Source: an uncultured Campylobacterales bacterium
GTDB taxonomy: Bacteria; Campylobacterota; Campylobacteria; Campylobacterales; Arcobacteraceae
Direction of reading: 5' to 3'
NCBI GenBank assembly: GCA_947494995.1
Contig: CANLWY010000002.1
Span: 357,942-421,941, forward strand
DNA length: 64,000 nucleotides
Shown here: piece after piece, positions 16,038-26,537 of the stretch
Layout of the letters: every line of letters begins with the position of its first letter
Numbering within the stretch: the stretch's first letter is position 1
Notes under the pieces: model-generated
Database searches by the model: none
Told to the model about the DNA's origin: nothing
Seen by the model: only the letters and a program-made list of their open reading frames with translations
Program-made: the position numbers and the translations under genes

Positions 16038-18869
16038 CTAAGCTCTTTCAACTCTACAAATTCCACCTTTAGTTTCTGGAATTTGTGTAACAATGTCATA
16101 ACCATAGTTAGTTACAATGTTCGCATTATCACCTACAGCATAAGGAAGTGTTCCCTCTGGATATTTATGTGATAAATCTTCACCTTGCATAACACCTGAG
16201 AAGTGGAATGGAAGGAATACTCTATCTGGACTTACACCATGAGAATACTTAGCTTTTACTTTAATCTTAGTACCATTTGGTGAATGAATCCACATCATCT
16301 CACCATTTCTAATACCATGTCTTCCAGCTAAATCTGGATTAATATCGCAGAACATATCAGGCGTTAACGCAGCAAGATATTTAGATGCTCTATTTTCAAT
16401 ACCAGCACCATTCATATTTACAAGTCTACCTGTTACAAGGTTAATTGGGAACTCTTTTGCCCAATCTTTCTTAGTTTGTTCTGATACATATTTAGTATCA
16501 ACTCTATAGTGATTTTCCTTGTCTGCAAAACTTGGATAACTTTTAACCAAGTCTGTTCTTGGAGAGTGTAAAGGTTCTCTATGTAATGGAATTTGATCTG
16601 CAAATGTCCATACAATAGCTCTAGCTTTAGCATTTCCATAAGGAGCAATACCTCTCTCCATACATTTTTCAGCAATAATATTTGATGTATCAACTTTCCA
16701 GTTTTTACCAATTTTCTTTTTCTCTTCTTCAGTCAGCTTGATTCCAAGAACTTCTTCAATATTATCTCTAGTAATCTCTGGATAACCATCTTTATTAGCA
16801 GAACCTTTAGGAGCACTTCCTTTCCCTGCTAATTGAGATACACCATTATGTTCTAATCCAAATCTATTTCTGAATCCCATACCACCTTCAGCAACACTTC
16901 TGTTGATGTTATATAAAATAGGCGATCCTGAGTGACCTTCAGTCCAACAAGGCCATGGTAATCCATAATACTCACCAGTCATTTCTCCGTATCCTCTCAT
17001 AGATACTTCATCGAACATATGCCAGTTTTGTTGGTGTTTTTTAAGTCTTTCAGCTGTCCAACCAGTTAAACCAATAGTTTTGATTGTTCTAGCTATTTCA
17101 TCTGTTGCGTCTTCTGGCCATTTGAAATCTTTTTTGTTTTCTCTAATCTTCATACCTGCTGTTAATTCATCATAGAATCCAAGTCTTTTAGCTAGTTCAA
17201 ACATAATATCATGGTCAGTTTTAGATTCATACATAGGTTCAATAACTTTGTCTCTCCACTGTGCAGATCTATTTGTAGCTGTAACACTTCCTGATGTTTC
17301 AAATTGTGTTGCTGCTGGTAAAATATACACATCATCTTGTTTATCAGTAATAATCGCACCTTCATTTACAAAAGGATCACAGAATACTGCAATTTCAAGA
17401 TTATCAAGAGCTTCTTTTACTTTCATTTGTAAAGAAGTTGAAGTTATACCATTCGCCATAACAAATAATGCTTTTAAGTTTGTACCTGCATTGTGGATTT
17501 TATCTTCACCTGGATTTCCTCCAAGTACTCCAGCCCACCATCTAGCAAGTGTAAAACCTTTTTTGTTCATCCAAGAAGGATCTTTAAATCTTCCTTTTAG
17601 CCATTCATAGTCTACTCCCCAAGATTTTGCGAAATATTTCCATGAACCATCACTTAATCCATAATAACCTGGTAAAGAGTGAGATAAACAACACATATCA
17701 GTAGCACCTTGAACGTTATCGTGCCCTCTTAAGATATTTGTTCCTCCACCTTCAATTCCCATGTTTCCAAGAACAAGTTGAACAATTGGTGCAAGTCTAG
17801 TATTTGAAGAACCGTTATTATGTTGAGTTAGACCCATAGCCCATACAAGTGTTCCTGGTCTACTTTGTGCATAGTGCTTAGTAATTTGAATAATTAACTC
17901 AGCTTCTACACCTGTAACATCAGCAACTCTTTCAATTGGCCATTTTTTAGCCTCTTCTCTAATTTCATCAATACCATATACTCTATCTTTGATAAAAGAC
18001 TTATCTTCCCATCCATTTTCAAAGATAATATTTAACATTCCATACATAAATGGAATATCAGTACCTGGTCTAATTTGTGCATAATAATCAGCTTTTGCTG
18101 CAGTTTTTGTAAATCTAGGATCTACAACGATTATTTTTGCATTGTTTCTTTCTTTTGCTTTTAAAAAGTGTTGGAATCCAACTGGATGATTTACCGCAGG
18201 ATTTGCTCCAAAAATAATGATTGATTCAGTATTCTGGATATCTCCTAGTGAATTTGTCATAGCACCATAACCCCATGTATTTGCCACACCGGCAACTGTT
18301 GAGCTATGTCAAATTCTAGCTTGGTGATCTATATTATTAGTTCCAAACATTGCAGCAAATTTTCTAAAATAATACGATTGCTCTGTATTAAATTTTGCTG
18401 ATCCTAAAAACATTGCTGAATCTGGTCCAGAAGTTTTTCTTAGGCTTTCAAGCTTATTAGCGATACCGTCTAATGCTTCATCCCAAGAAATTCTTTGCCA
18501 TTTTCCACCTTTTTTAACCATTGGATGTTTTAATCTAACCTCAGATCTAACCATATCAATCATATCGGCACCTTTACAACAGTGCCCTCCTAAAGATACT
18601 GGGTGATCTGTTGCCACTTCCTGTCTTACCCAAACACCATTTTGAACTTCTGCGATAACACCACAACCAACTGAACATGCTGTACAAATTGATTTAACCA
18701 TTTTAGAACCAGGGAAAGGATTTTTTACTTCCTCAGCCGTAGCTTCTCTAGTTACTTTAGTGCTAGCAAAAGATGATGTAACACCAAATGCACTAGCAAC
18801 AGCAGCCATTTTCATAAATGACCGTCTACCTACTTTTGCATTTAGAGTTTCATATGTATTTGCTGACAT
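16038..18869 (-). CDS. fdhA: Formate dehydrogenase catalytic subunit with selenocysteine, first operon
   Basis: The gene is read through an in-frame TGA at 18311-18309 to give 943 residues with Sec187. It starts with a Tat signal (GRRSFMK, Arg15-Arg16), then a [4Fe-4S] site C62-x2-C65-x3-C69-x27-C97, and the bis-pterin domains. The context of the UGA, DHQARI-U-HSSTVAGVANTWG, is the conserved active-site region of selenocysteine FDHs, with Sec ligating Mo or W and His next to it. It oxidises periplasmic formate to CO2. Split callers would report two genes, ending at 18309 and starting at 18287. A bSECIS hairpin follows the UGA. The second operon carries a close paralogue. Confidence 0.95.
18281..18295 (-). 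promoter_or_regulatory. bSECIS element of the first fdhA
   Basis: On the minus strand TTGCC-GGTGT-GGCAA starts 14 nt after the UGA. The loop begins with G 19 nt after the UGA, as in known bacterial SECIS elements. The second fdhA has TCGCC-GGAGT-GGCGA at the same place, so one stem pair changed from T-A to C-G in concert. Confidence 0.85.
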
Positions 18870-18883
18870 ACGTTTGCTCCTTG

Positions 18884-19096
18884 TTATACCGCGTTCTTAT
18901 AATACGCAGCCCACGTTTCTGTTTTTTTGTAAGTAATCTCTTTTTTATTTGATTTACCTACTACCACACCATTAGATAAAGTATCAACCTTATCGTTACT
19001 TGTTCCAGCCATTACAGCAGTAGCTGAACCAGCTACAGCAGCTCCTGCTGCAACAATTGCTGTTTTTTTGGCAAAATCTCTTCTGCTTTGTTGCAT
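18884..19096 (-). CDS. Formate dehydrogenase-region Tat-signal protein, first operon
   Basis: A 70-residue protein with an N-terminal twin-arginine signal (SRRDFAKKTAIVAAGAAVAG) and a short conserved tail (NGVVVGKSNKKEITYKKTET and WAAYYKNAV). It belongs to the small FDH-region Tat-target family always found just upstream of fdhA in this phylum. Its role is unknown; it may be a small structural or assembly subunit. A strong RBS (AAGGAG) precedes the ATG. It has a 67-residue paralogue at 26295-26498. Confidence 0.85.
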   Translation of the reverse strand: MQQSRRDFAKKTAIVAAGAAVAGSATAVMAGTSNDKVDTLSNGVVVGKSNKKEITYKKTETWAAYYKNAV

Positions 19097-19153
19097 GACT
19101 GTTCTCCTTATAGAAATTAAGTCCCATGAGTCACCATTGAGACTTTAAAAAAC

Positions 19154-19200
19154 ATACAAATAAAAGTTGTATACTTTTTAAAGCCCCCAAAAAGGGCTTT
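19154..19200 (-). promoter_or_regulatory. Two hairpins between the chaperone and Tat-protein genes
   Basis: On the minus strand AAAGCCC/GGGCTTT (19200-19180) is followed by ATACAA/TTGTAT (19172-19154) and then GTTTTTT, which is terminator-like. The element could partly uncouple chaperone and structural gene expression or protect the fdhA mRNA 5' end. The second FDH operon has a different strong hairpin in the same gap. Confidence 0.55.
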
Positions 19201-19205
19201 ATTAC

Positions 19206-19976
19206 TTAAACTTCTGATTCTACATCATATTCAATTTTTTCAGGGTTTGCTTCTTCAGTTTTAGGACCTTGCGCCTTTAAAGCTTTATTTCTTGCTCTTC
19301 TCTCTTTTTCTTCATCTGAGATAATCTCACAAGCAGGAGTTTCAATTTTAACTTCCTCTTTAGGAGTTGGTTTTGAAACTTCAAGATAAAGTCTTTCAAA
19401 ATCCATAAATGCTTTTAATACAATAATTACATCTCTAAAGATATCTGCCTTTTCATGCTCATAAACTTCTTTTGAAAACTCTTCAATGAAATCATTTAAT
19501 ATTTCGGCAAAGATACAATGCTGTGTATTTTTATACTCTTCTTCACCATTTACAATAAGTTCATTCAATTCTGCCATTAAAGTCAAAATAAAACCTACTG
19601 AATCTTCATACTCTACAAACTCTTTTTCATTTCTTCTAATTTTTGTTTTTGCAAGGAATTGAAGCATTTCAACTCTTTTTTTACCAGATTCAATACCTTC
19701 ATCATAATAAGAAGCTGTTGTTCTTATATTTTTTGTTTCAGGATTGTTAAAAATATCATCATATTCTTGAACTAATGCAATATTTGAAGTAGGATCTAAT
19801 TTACTTAAAATTCTAGTTATTGCTTCTTTTGTTGTATTATCTAATGGGTTTTGTTCAAGTAATTTTAATATATTTACTAACTCCAAATATACTGCTACAT
19901 CTTTTGAATAAACAAAAAATTTAGAAAATAAATTATAATAAATTGATCTTGCTTTCATTAATGATTGATCTTGCAT
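19206..19976 (-). CDS. TorD-family FDH chaperone, first operon
   Basis: A 256-residue, mostly helical soluble protein. ARSIYYNLFSKFF, the EYDDIFNNPE segment and TTASYYDEG followed by a conserved helical body fit the TorD/NarJ chaperone class. Homologous proteins in Campylobacter (FdhM) bind the FdhA Tat signal and hold back export until cofactor insertion. The C-terminal ~55 residues are charged and low complexity, ending YDVESEV. It is 14 bases downstream of the polyferredoxin gene and has a clear paralogue at 26588-27355. Confidence 0.8.
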   Translation of the reverse strand: MQDQSLMKARSIYYNLFSKFFVYSKDVAVYLELVNILKLLEQNPLDNTTKEAITRILSKLDPTSNIALVQEYDDIFNNPETKNIRTTASYYDEGIESGKKRVEMLQFLAKTKIRRNEKEFVEYEDSVGFILTLMAELNELIVNGEEEYKNTQHCIFAEILNDFIEEFSKEVYEHEKADIFRDVIIVLKAFMDFERLYLEVSKPTPKEEVKIETPACEIISDEEKERRARNKALKAQGPKTEEANPEKIEYDVESEV

Positions 19977-19990
19977 GTTTATTCTCCTAA

Positions 19991-21688
19991 TTAGCCAACA
20001 GTTGGGTTATTATAGTTTGATTTGTCTGCCATATATGATGTCATCATAATTTTTGGCTTACAGTCTTCACAACAATACAACGTTCTCTCTTTAATTGGAT
20101 CAGCTTTGAACATTGGAGCCATAATTGAAGCAATTTTTTCAATAGCTTTTGTTGTAGCAAACTCTTTTCCACACTCAACACAAGCAAAAAGCTCATCTTG
20201 TGCTAATATCTCATCTTGGAACCATGCTGGACTTAAATGTATTACATCTCTTTCTATAGTTATACAGTCTGCTTCAGGACATGAAACCTCACAATATCCA
20301 CATGATGTACATAAAGACGGATTTAATCTTAAACTATTATCATCTGCATGTGCAGTAATTGCATTTACATTACAAGCTCCTACACATGAAAGACAAAGAG
20401 TACATTTATCTTCATTTACATTTACCTTTGCATAATGTACATGTTCCCCAGTAGTTACTGTTCCTAGATCTTCATTTCCTACAAGTGCCGCTAATCTAAT
20501 TGCAAAAATTTCTCTTTTCTTTGCATCAACGTGATTTGTAGAATATGCTGAACCTTCAATGAAACAGGCTTCTTTTAAAGATTGTACTAGTTCATTTTCA
20601 TCCATTGCAACTATAATGGCATCTTTACCATATTTTTTTTGATAGATTTGATTTAATATATTAATTGAATCTGTTGTACCTTTTGATAAGAAATCAGTAT
20701 AAAAAACTACTTGAGCTCCTGATTCTTGAAGAAGTGTTAAAAGTGTTGCTTCATGTAAAAACTTTTCACCTTCTATTGCAAAAGGTAAAACATCCTCTTT
20801 TAACTCAATATTTAAACCTTTAAGTGACATTTTTTCTGGTACAACTAATGCAATTTGATTTTTATAAAGTCTTGCCATCTCTGAGATTGCATCTTTATTA
20901 GATGGTGCATAATCAATTGCCCCTGATGGACAGACAGAAACACATCCTCCACAACCATGACAATCTATTTGAGAAAACTCTAAATGTTTTTGTTCATCAT
21001 CTTTTACAATTGCAACAGTAGGACAAACTTCTGCACACTTTCCACAGATTTCTTCTCTTCTTTCATGATATTGACAAATTGTTTTGTCATAAGTAGTAAA
21101 CTTTTTATATTCATAGTTTGTAATATTCAATCTAACTTCTGCTAAAACATCATCAATTGAAGATTTTAAAGGATCAAAACAACCACTTTGTTTCATTCCT
21201 AACTCTTTTTCATCAAACCAAATAATTTGATCTACTTTTAAATCAACATCTTTTCCATCATCATCTACTTTTACTGTTAGATTTCCAATATGACCATTGA
21301 TATCTTTTATTATTGATTCTGGAATTTGAAAAAGATCAAACTCATCAGGAACCATCTGTCTTAATATCTCTTTCTTTTGCTCATTATCACAAACTAATAA
21401 TACTTTATTAGAAACTTCTTGTCTAAATACAATATCTTTAGCCAAGTCAAATCTAATTGCATTCATTTCGTAAAGTTTTTCTACATTTTTTATTTTTGAT
21501 GATAGAGGATCTTTAGAATTATTAATATAAAAATCTATCTCATCTGCGATAATCTCGGATCTTATTCCTTTTGTATTTGATACAATATAATCAAAATCAG
21601 GATTATCTATTAGTTTGTCAGTAACAAGGATTGATTCAGGAAGAGGAAAGTCAATGCCATTCGGATTGTAGTATATGAATTCTTGCAT
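19991..21688 (-). CDS. Polyferredoxin-like 4Fe-4S protein heading the first FDH operon
   Basis: A 565-residue protein without signal peptide. Ferredoxin clusters are visible around residues 210-265 (CGKCAEVCPTVA, CHGCGGCVSVCPSGA) and 425-475 (CTLCLSCVGACNVNA, CTSCGYCEVSCPEADC). A C-terminal zinc- or rubredoxin-like site (CVECGKEF, then LYCCEDCKPK) follows. This gives about four [4Fe-4S] clusters plus one metal site. Proteins of this kind accompany FDH operons in Arcobacter and relatives and may act in cytoplasmic electron transfer or cluster assembly. It has no counterpart in the second operon. A candidate operator lies 15 bases upstream of its ATG. Confidence 0.8.
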   Translation of the reverse strand: MQEFIYYNPNGIDFPLPESILVTDKLIDNPDFDYIVSNTKGIRSEIIADEIDFYINNSKDPLSSKIKNVEKLYEMNAIRFDLAKDIVFRQEVSNKVLLVCDNEQKKEILRQMVPDEFDLFQIPESIIKDINGHIGNLTVKVDDDGKDVDLKVDQIIWFDEKELGMKQSGCFDPLKSSIDDVLAEVRLNITNYEYKKFTTYDKTICQYHERREEICGKCAEVCPTVAIVKDDEQKHLEFSQIDCHGCGGCVSVCPSGAIDYAPSNKDAISEMARLYKNQIALVVPEKMSLKGLNIELKEDVLPFAIEGEKFLHEATLLTLLQESGAQVVFYTDFLSKGTTDSINILNQIYQKKYGKDAIIVAMDENELVQSLKEACFIEGSAYSTNHVDAKKREIFAIRLAALVGNEDLGTVTTGEHVHYAKVNVNEDKCTLCLSCVGACNVNAITAHADDNSLRLNPSLCTSCGYCEVSCPEADCITIERDVIHLSPAWFQDEILAQDELFACVECGKEFATTKAIEKIASIMAPMFKADPIKERTLYCCEDCKPKIMMTSYMADKSNYNNPTVG

Positions 21689-21702
21689 AGTATATGCCTT
21701 TT

Positions 21703-21720
21703 GGTAAAATTTCTTTTACC
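21703..21720. promoter_or_regulatory. 18-bp palindrome GGTAAA-N6-TTTACC, first FDH operon
   Basis: A perfect palindrome with 6-bp arms. Further half sites lie at about 21772 (TTTTACCATATTTTA) and 21798 (TTGGTAAAATATT). The same GGTAAA-N6-TTTACC, with the first three spacer bases ATT and nearly the same remainder, occurs at 27413-27430 upstream of the second FDH operon. It sits immediately upstream of the AAGG ribosome binding site, a repressor-like position. It is a candidate operator of a shared FDH regulator. Confidence 0.65.
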
Positions 21721-21881
21721 ATATTTTATTAGTACAAAACTTTATTAGAACTTAAAAAGTTAAAATTCTTTTACCATATTTTAGAAAAGTGTTACTTTTT
21801 GGTAAAATATTATTTACTTTTTTATAGTGATTATCATTTAGAGATTTTTTTATTTTAATACGTAGTTATTTGTTATGAAGG

Positions 21882-21914
21882 ATAAAGACTTTCTCCTTTT
21901 GGAGAAAGCTTTAT
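21882..21914 (-). terminator. Hairpin at the end of the second FDH operon
   Basis: CTTTCTCC-TTTT-GGAGAAAG with flanking ATAAAG/CTTTAT gives a stem of about 14 bp with one mismatch, overlapping the fdhC stop codon. There is only a weak T-run on the minus strand, so it may also act as a 3' stabilising hairpin. Confidence 0.65.
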
Positions 21915-22810
21915 ATTTTATTTTGTTTTTTTAGTTTCTTATAAAAAGAGCTATGAAGAACTTCTAATTCTTCTTCTTCTTTATATCCAGTTATAATAGA
22001 ATGAATTGCACCTTTAATTGCGAAAACAGACATGTAAACATGAGTGATAAATAAGGCTAAAACTGCAAGTCCTAGCACATTATGTATTATTGCACTTGCT
22101 CTTAATAGATCTATTTGTGAAACTCCATATTCTGCTAATATAGCTAACTTAAAGTCTTGGAAGTACATAATTGCTCCAGTAGCAATCATTACTACTCCAC
22201 CTAGAGTAGCTAACCAAAACCATGTTTTTTGTCCAGCATTAAACTTTCCAGCAGGAACAGGCTTTTTATTTTTATTTAAATATCCACCAACAATCATTAA
22301 CCATTTAATATCATCCCAATGTATAAACATCCATCTTGCCCACATAAAAAACATAGGAAATACACTAACTATAAATAATAGTGTTGCAATAGCATGAATT
22401 TCTTTTGAAACCCTTACAAAAGTACCACCACCTAAAGTGTCACCAAACATCATTATTACACCTGTTGGTATTAATAAGATAAATGCAATTGCAGCTATTG
22501 TGTGTACAATTCTGTTAAAAAGTGTAAATACGTATATTTTTTTTCTATCATGAGAAAAGACCATTGGTCCAATAATCAAATAATGAATAAAAAATACAAC
22601 AGGAACTCCTACTAATACTCCAAAAAATAGTATTTGAAAGTATTCACTTTGTAAAAGTGTAAAATAGTGCCCTAACCGTAAAGTACCTTCTTTATCGTAG
22701 TTTAATATATTAGGTACTAGTTCTTTACCCCAAATTGCACTATCAAAATTAGCCCCTAGGGCTAATGATGATAGTACTAAAAGAGAAAGAATTATATATT
22801 TATTTTTCAT
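21911..22810 (-). CDS. fdhC: Formate dehydrogenase cytochrome b subunit, second operon
   Basis: A 299-residue membrane protein with a possible cleavable signal (MKNKYIILSLLVLSSLALGA) and four core helices. Segments such as LFNRIVHTIAAIAFILLIPTG, RVSKEIHAIATLLF and IIHNVLGLAVLALFITHVYM hold the haem-ligand histidines of the FdnI-type family. It is the conventional FDH gamma subunit, 9 bases downstream of fdhB. It differs strongly from the first operon's subunit, whereas the FdhA and FdhB pairs are very similar. Confidence 0.88.
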   Translation of the reverse strand: MKNKYIILSLLVLSSLALGANFDSAIWGKELVPNILNYDKEGTLRLGHYFTLLQSEYFQILFFGVLVGVPVVFFIHYLIIGPMVFSHDRKKIYVFTLFNRIVHTIAAIAFILLIPTGVIMMFGDTLGGGTFVRVSKEIHAIATLLFIVSVFPMFFMWARWMFIHWDDIKWLMIVGGYLNKNKKPVPAGKFNAGQKTWFWLATLGGVVMIATGAIMYFQDFKLAILAEYGVSQIDLLRASAIIHNVLGLAVLALFITHVYMSVFAIKGAIHSIITGYKEEEELEVLHSSFYKKLKKQNKI

Positions 22811-22819
22811 CTCTATACC

Positions 22820-23431
22820 TTATTTATCTCCATAGGCTACGTTCCAACCAAGAGGTTGAGCCATTACGCCATGTCCTGCAGATAATACTCTTTTTCTATA
22901 AATATTCGATACTTCCATAGAATCTCCAACAAGTAAAGCTTTAGTAGAACACATTGCTGCACAAACTGGAACTTTTCCTTCAGAGATTCTGTTTTGTCCG
23001 TATAGTTCTCTTTCTTCATGACTATTTGTTTCAAGTGGTCCACCTGCACACATAGTACATTTATCCATAGAACCTTTTGTACCAAATGCTCCATCTTGTG
23101 TAAATTGAGGTGCTCCAAAAGGACAAGCATATAAGCAATATGCACAACCAATACACGTTTCTTTATCATGAAGTACAATTCCATCTTGTCTTATATAGAA
23201 ACAATCTACTGGACAAACTTTTTCACAAGGTGCATCACTACAATGCATACAAGCAATTGATAAAGAGTATTCTAAATCTTCAACACCTTCATTTAATGTG
23301 ATTACTTTTCTTCTGTTTATTCCTGCTGGTAGTTCATGTGCTTCTGCACAAGCGATTGAACAACCATCACAAGCAATACATCTATTTTCATCACAATAAA
23401 ATTTTAATCTAGCATTTTCACTATTACCCAT
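22820..23431 (-). CDS. fdhB: Formate dehydrogenase iron-sulfur subunit, second operon
   Basis: A 203-residue protein with the same four cysteine clusters as the first FdhB: CDENRCIACDGCSIAC, CMHCSDAPCEKVCPVDC, CIGCAYCLYACPFGAP, and CTMC with CAAMC. The length is identical and most residues agree, so the pair arose by operon duplication. It connects FdhA to the membrane subunit. It lies 10 bases downstream of fdhA. Confidence 0.92.
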   Translation of the reverse strand: MGNSENARLKFYCDENRCIACDGCSIACAEAHELPAGINRRKVITLNEGVEDLEYSLSIACMHCSDAPCEKVCPVDCFYIRQDGIVLHDKETCIGCAYCLYACPFGAPQFTQDGAFGTKGSMDKCTMCAGGPLETNSHEERELYGQNRISEGKVPVCAAMCSTKALLVGDSMEVSNIYRKRVLSAGHGVMAQPLGWNVAYGDK

Positions 23432-23441
23432 TATCTACCCC

Positions 23442-26273
23442 TTATGCAAACTCGATTCGACATAATCCACCTTTTGTCTCAGGAATCTGAGTGATGATGT
23501 CGTAACCGTAGTTTGTAACTGTATTTGCACTTTCACCTATAGCATAAGGCTTTGTGCCTGATGGGTATTTGTGCGATATATCTTCCCCTTGGAAAACACC
23601 TGCAAAGTGGAACGGTAAGAAAATTCTATCTTCTGTAACACTAAGTGAGTATTTAGCCTTAACCTTAATCTTAGTTCCTTCAGGAGAGTGAATCCACATC
23701 ATAGAACCATCTCTAATACCATATCTTCCTGCAAGATCTGGATGAATATCACAGAACATTTCAGGACTTAATGCTGCAAGATATTTAGATGCTCTATTTT
23801 CCATACCAGCACCATTCATATTTACAAGTCTTCCTGTAACTAAGTTAATTGGGAACTCTTTTGACCAATCTTTTTCATTTTGTTTAGAAATATATTGAGT
23901 ATCAACTCTATAATGGTTTGCTTTATCAGCATAGTTTGGATACTTCTTAACTAAATCTTGTCTTGGAGAGTGTAATGGCTCTCTATGTAAAGGAATTTGG
24001 TCAGGGAATGTCCATACTTTTGCTCTTGCTTTTGCATTTCCGTATGGAGCGATTCCTCTTTCCATACATTTTTCAGCAATAATATTTGATGTATCAACTT
24101 TCCAGTTTTTACCAATTCTTGACTTTTCGTCATCAGTTAATTTGATTCCAAGAACTTCTTCAATGTTATCTCTTGTGATTTCTGGATATCCATTTTTATT
24201 AGAAGATTTTTTAGGAGCACTTCCTAAACCTGCTAATTGAGATACACCATCATGTTCTAAACCAAATCTATTTCTGAATCCCATTCCTCCATCTTTAACA
24301 GTTTTATTAATGTTATAAAGGATTGGACTTCCACCATGAGTTTCTGTCCATACAGGCCAAGGTAATCCATAATATTCACCTTTCATAGCACCGTATCCAC
24401 GACCAGTAACTTGATCAAACATATGCCAATTTTCTGTATGCTTTTTAATTCTTTTTGCTGTCCAACCAGTTAAACCAATAGTTTTAATGATTCTAGCAAT
24501 TTCATCTGTTGCATCTTCTGGCCATGTGAAATCTTTTTTATTTTCTTTAACTTTCATACCCGCTGTGTATTCGTCATAAAAACCTAATCTTTTTGCTAAT
24601 GCAAATAAGATTTCATGGTCTGTTTTAGATTCATACATTGGCTCAACAACTTTTGTTCTCCATTGTACAGATCTATTTGTAGCCGTAACAGAACCACTTG
24701 TTTCAAATTGAGTTGCTGAAGGTAAAATAAATACATCGTCTTGTTTATCTGTTAAAACTGCTGCTTCATTTACAAAAGGATCACAAAGCACTAGCATTTC
24801 TAAATTATCTAAACCTTCTTTGATTTTTGCTTGTTGAGCAACTGAAGTAATACCGTTACCCATTACAAAAAGAGATTTTAGATTAGTTCCACCATTAGAA
24901 ATTTTATCATTTCCATCTTTACCATCTAAAACTCCGGCCCACCATCTAGATAATGTAAAACCTTTTTTATTCATCCAGTCTTTTGTTTTAAATCTACCTT
25001 TAAGCCACTCATAATCTACTCCCCATGATTTTGCGAAGTATTTCCATGAACCGTCAGATAAACCATAATAACCTGGTAATGTATGAGATAGACAACACAT
25101 ATCTGTTGCACCCTGAACATTATCATGACCTCTTAAGATGTTTGTTCCACCACCTTCTTCACCCATGTTTCCTAGAGCTAATTGTAAAATTGGTGCAAGT
25201 CTTGTATTAGATGACCCAACTGTATGTTGAGTTAGACCCATTGCCCAAATAAGAGTTCCTGGCGTAGATTTAGCATAAACTTCTGTAATTTGCATTAGTT
25301 TATCTGCAGGTACACCCGTAACATCTTCTACTTTTTCAGGAGTCCACTTTTTAGCTTCTTCCATAATCTCATCCATACCATAAACTCTATCATTAATGAA
25401 AGACTTATTATGCCATCCATTTTTGAAAATGATATGTAACATTCCATACATAAAAGGAATATCAGTTCCAGGTCTTAATCTACAAAAATGATCTGCTTTT
25501 GCAGCAGTCTTAGTATAAACTGGATCAACAACAATAATTTTTGCGTTGTTTCTCTCTTTTGCTTTTAAAAAATGTCCGAAACCTACTGGGTGATTAACCG
25601 CAGGATTTGCTCCGAATATAATAATTGCTTTCGCGTTTTGGATATCTCCAAGTGAGTTAGTCATAGCACCGTAACCCCATGTATTCGCCACTCCGGCGAC
25701 TGTAGCACTATGTCAAATTCTAGCTTGGTGATCTATATTGTTTGTCCCATACATTGCTGCAAACTTTCTAAAATAGTAAGCTTGCTCTGTACTCATTTTA
25801 GCAGATCCAAGGAACATTGCTGACTCAGCACCAACTGATTTGTGCTGTTCATTTAACTTGTTCGCGATTCTATCTAAAGCATCGTCCCAAGATAATCTTT
25901 TCCATTTTCCGCCTTCTTTTACCATTGGATGCTTAAGTCTAACTTCAGACCTAACCATATCAATCATATCAGCACCTTTACAACAATGACCTCCAAGTGA
26001 AATTGGATGATCTTGAGCAACTTCTTGTCTTACCCAAACACCGTTTTGAACTTCAGCAATAATACCGCATCCAACAGAACACGCAGTACAGACAGTTTTA
26101 ACTTCTTTAGAACCAGGGAAAGGATTTTTTACTTCCTCAGCCGTTGCCTCTCTAGTTACACCATCATTTGCCAAGACACTTGTAGCACCCGCAGCAGTTG
26201 CAATAGCAGTCATTTTTAAAAATGATCTTCTCCCTACTTTTGCCTGCAGTGCTTCATATGTACTTTTTGACAT
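23442..26273 (-). CDS. fdhA: Formate dehydrogenase catalytic subunit with selenocysteine, second operon
   Basis: Read through the in-frame TGA at 25715-25713 this is again 943 residues with Sec187, the same length and Sec position as the first FdhA. It has a Tat signal (GRRSFLKM, Arg15-Arg16), the CTACSVGCG [4Fe-4S] motif with distal GGHCC, and the Sec context DHQARI-U-HSATVAGVANTWG. Differences from the first copy are spread through the protein and most are conservative, so both copies look functional. The presence of two copies may reflect different membrane partners or expression conditions. Confidence 0.95.
25685..25699 (-). promoter_or_regulatory. bSECIS element of the second fdhA
   Basis: TCGCC-GGAGT-GGCGA on the minus strand starts 14 nt after the UGA and has a loop beginning with G. 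Compared with the first fdhA the second stem pair is C-G instead of T-A; both changes fall in synonymous third codon positions (GTT/GTC and GCA/GCG), which supports selection on the hairpin. Confidence 0.85.
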
Positions 26274-26294
26274 ACAAAATTCCTTTTACATTAA

Positions 26295-26498
26295 TTATAA
26301 AGCTTGTTTGTAATAATCTTCCCAAGCTTTAGTTTTCTTGTAGATAATCTCTTTTTTATTAGAATTACCAACAACAACTCCATTTGATTCTGCTTTATAA
26401 GCAGAAGTATTAGCAGCAGCTAATACGGTAGAACCCACAGCGGTTGCACCCACAACTATTGCACTTTTTTTAGCAAAATCTCTTCTACTTTTTTGCAT
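26295..26498 (-). CDS. Formate dehydrogenase-region Tat-signal protein, second operon
   Basis: A 67-residue protein with a twin-arginine signal (SRRDFAKKSAIVVGATAVG) and the family tail NGVVVGNSNKKEIIYKKTKA ending YYKQAL. It is paralogous to the 70-residue protein at 18884-19096 and likewise lies about 20 bases upstream of fdhA. A strong AAAGGAG RBS precedes it. Its role in FDH assembly is unknown. Confidence 0.85.
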   Translation of the reverse strand: MQKSRRDFAKKSAIVVGATAVGSTVLAAANTSAYKAESNGVVVGNSNKKEIIYKKTKAWEDYYKQAL

Positions 26499-26537
26499 AG
26501 TTGTCTCCTTTATTTTTTTTTAGCCCCTCATAGAGAC

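Noticed and set aside
18287..18309. Possible nonsense mutation or frameshift splitting fdhA in two
   Set aside because: The single TGA lies at the conserved Sec position, is followed by a bSECIS hairpin, and is repeated at the same codon in the second fdhA; selABD and tRNA-Sec are present.
21825..21850. Fur-box-like stretch GTGATTATCATTTAGAG in the gap between the FDH operons
   Set aside because: Too many mismatches to the consensus palindrome in an AT-rich region.
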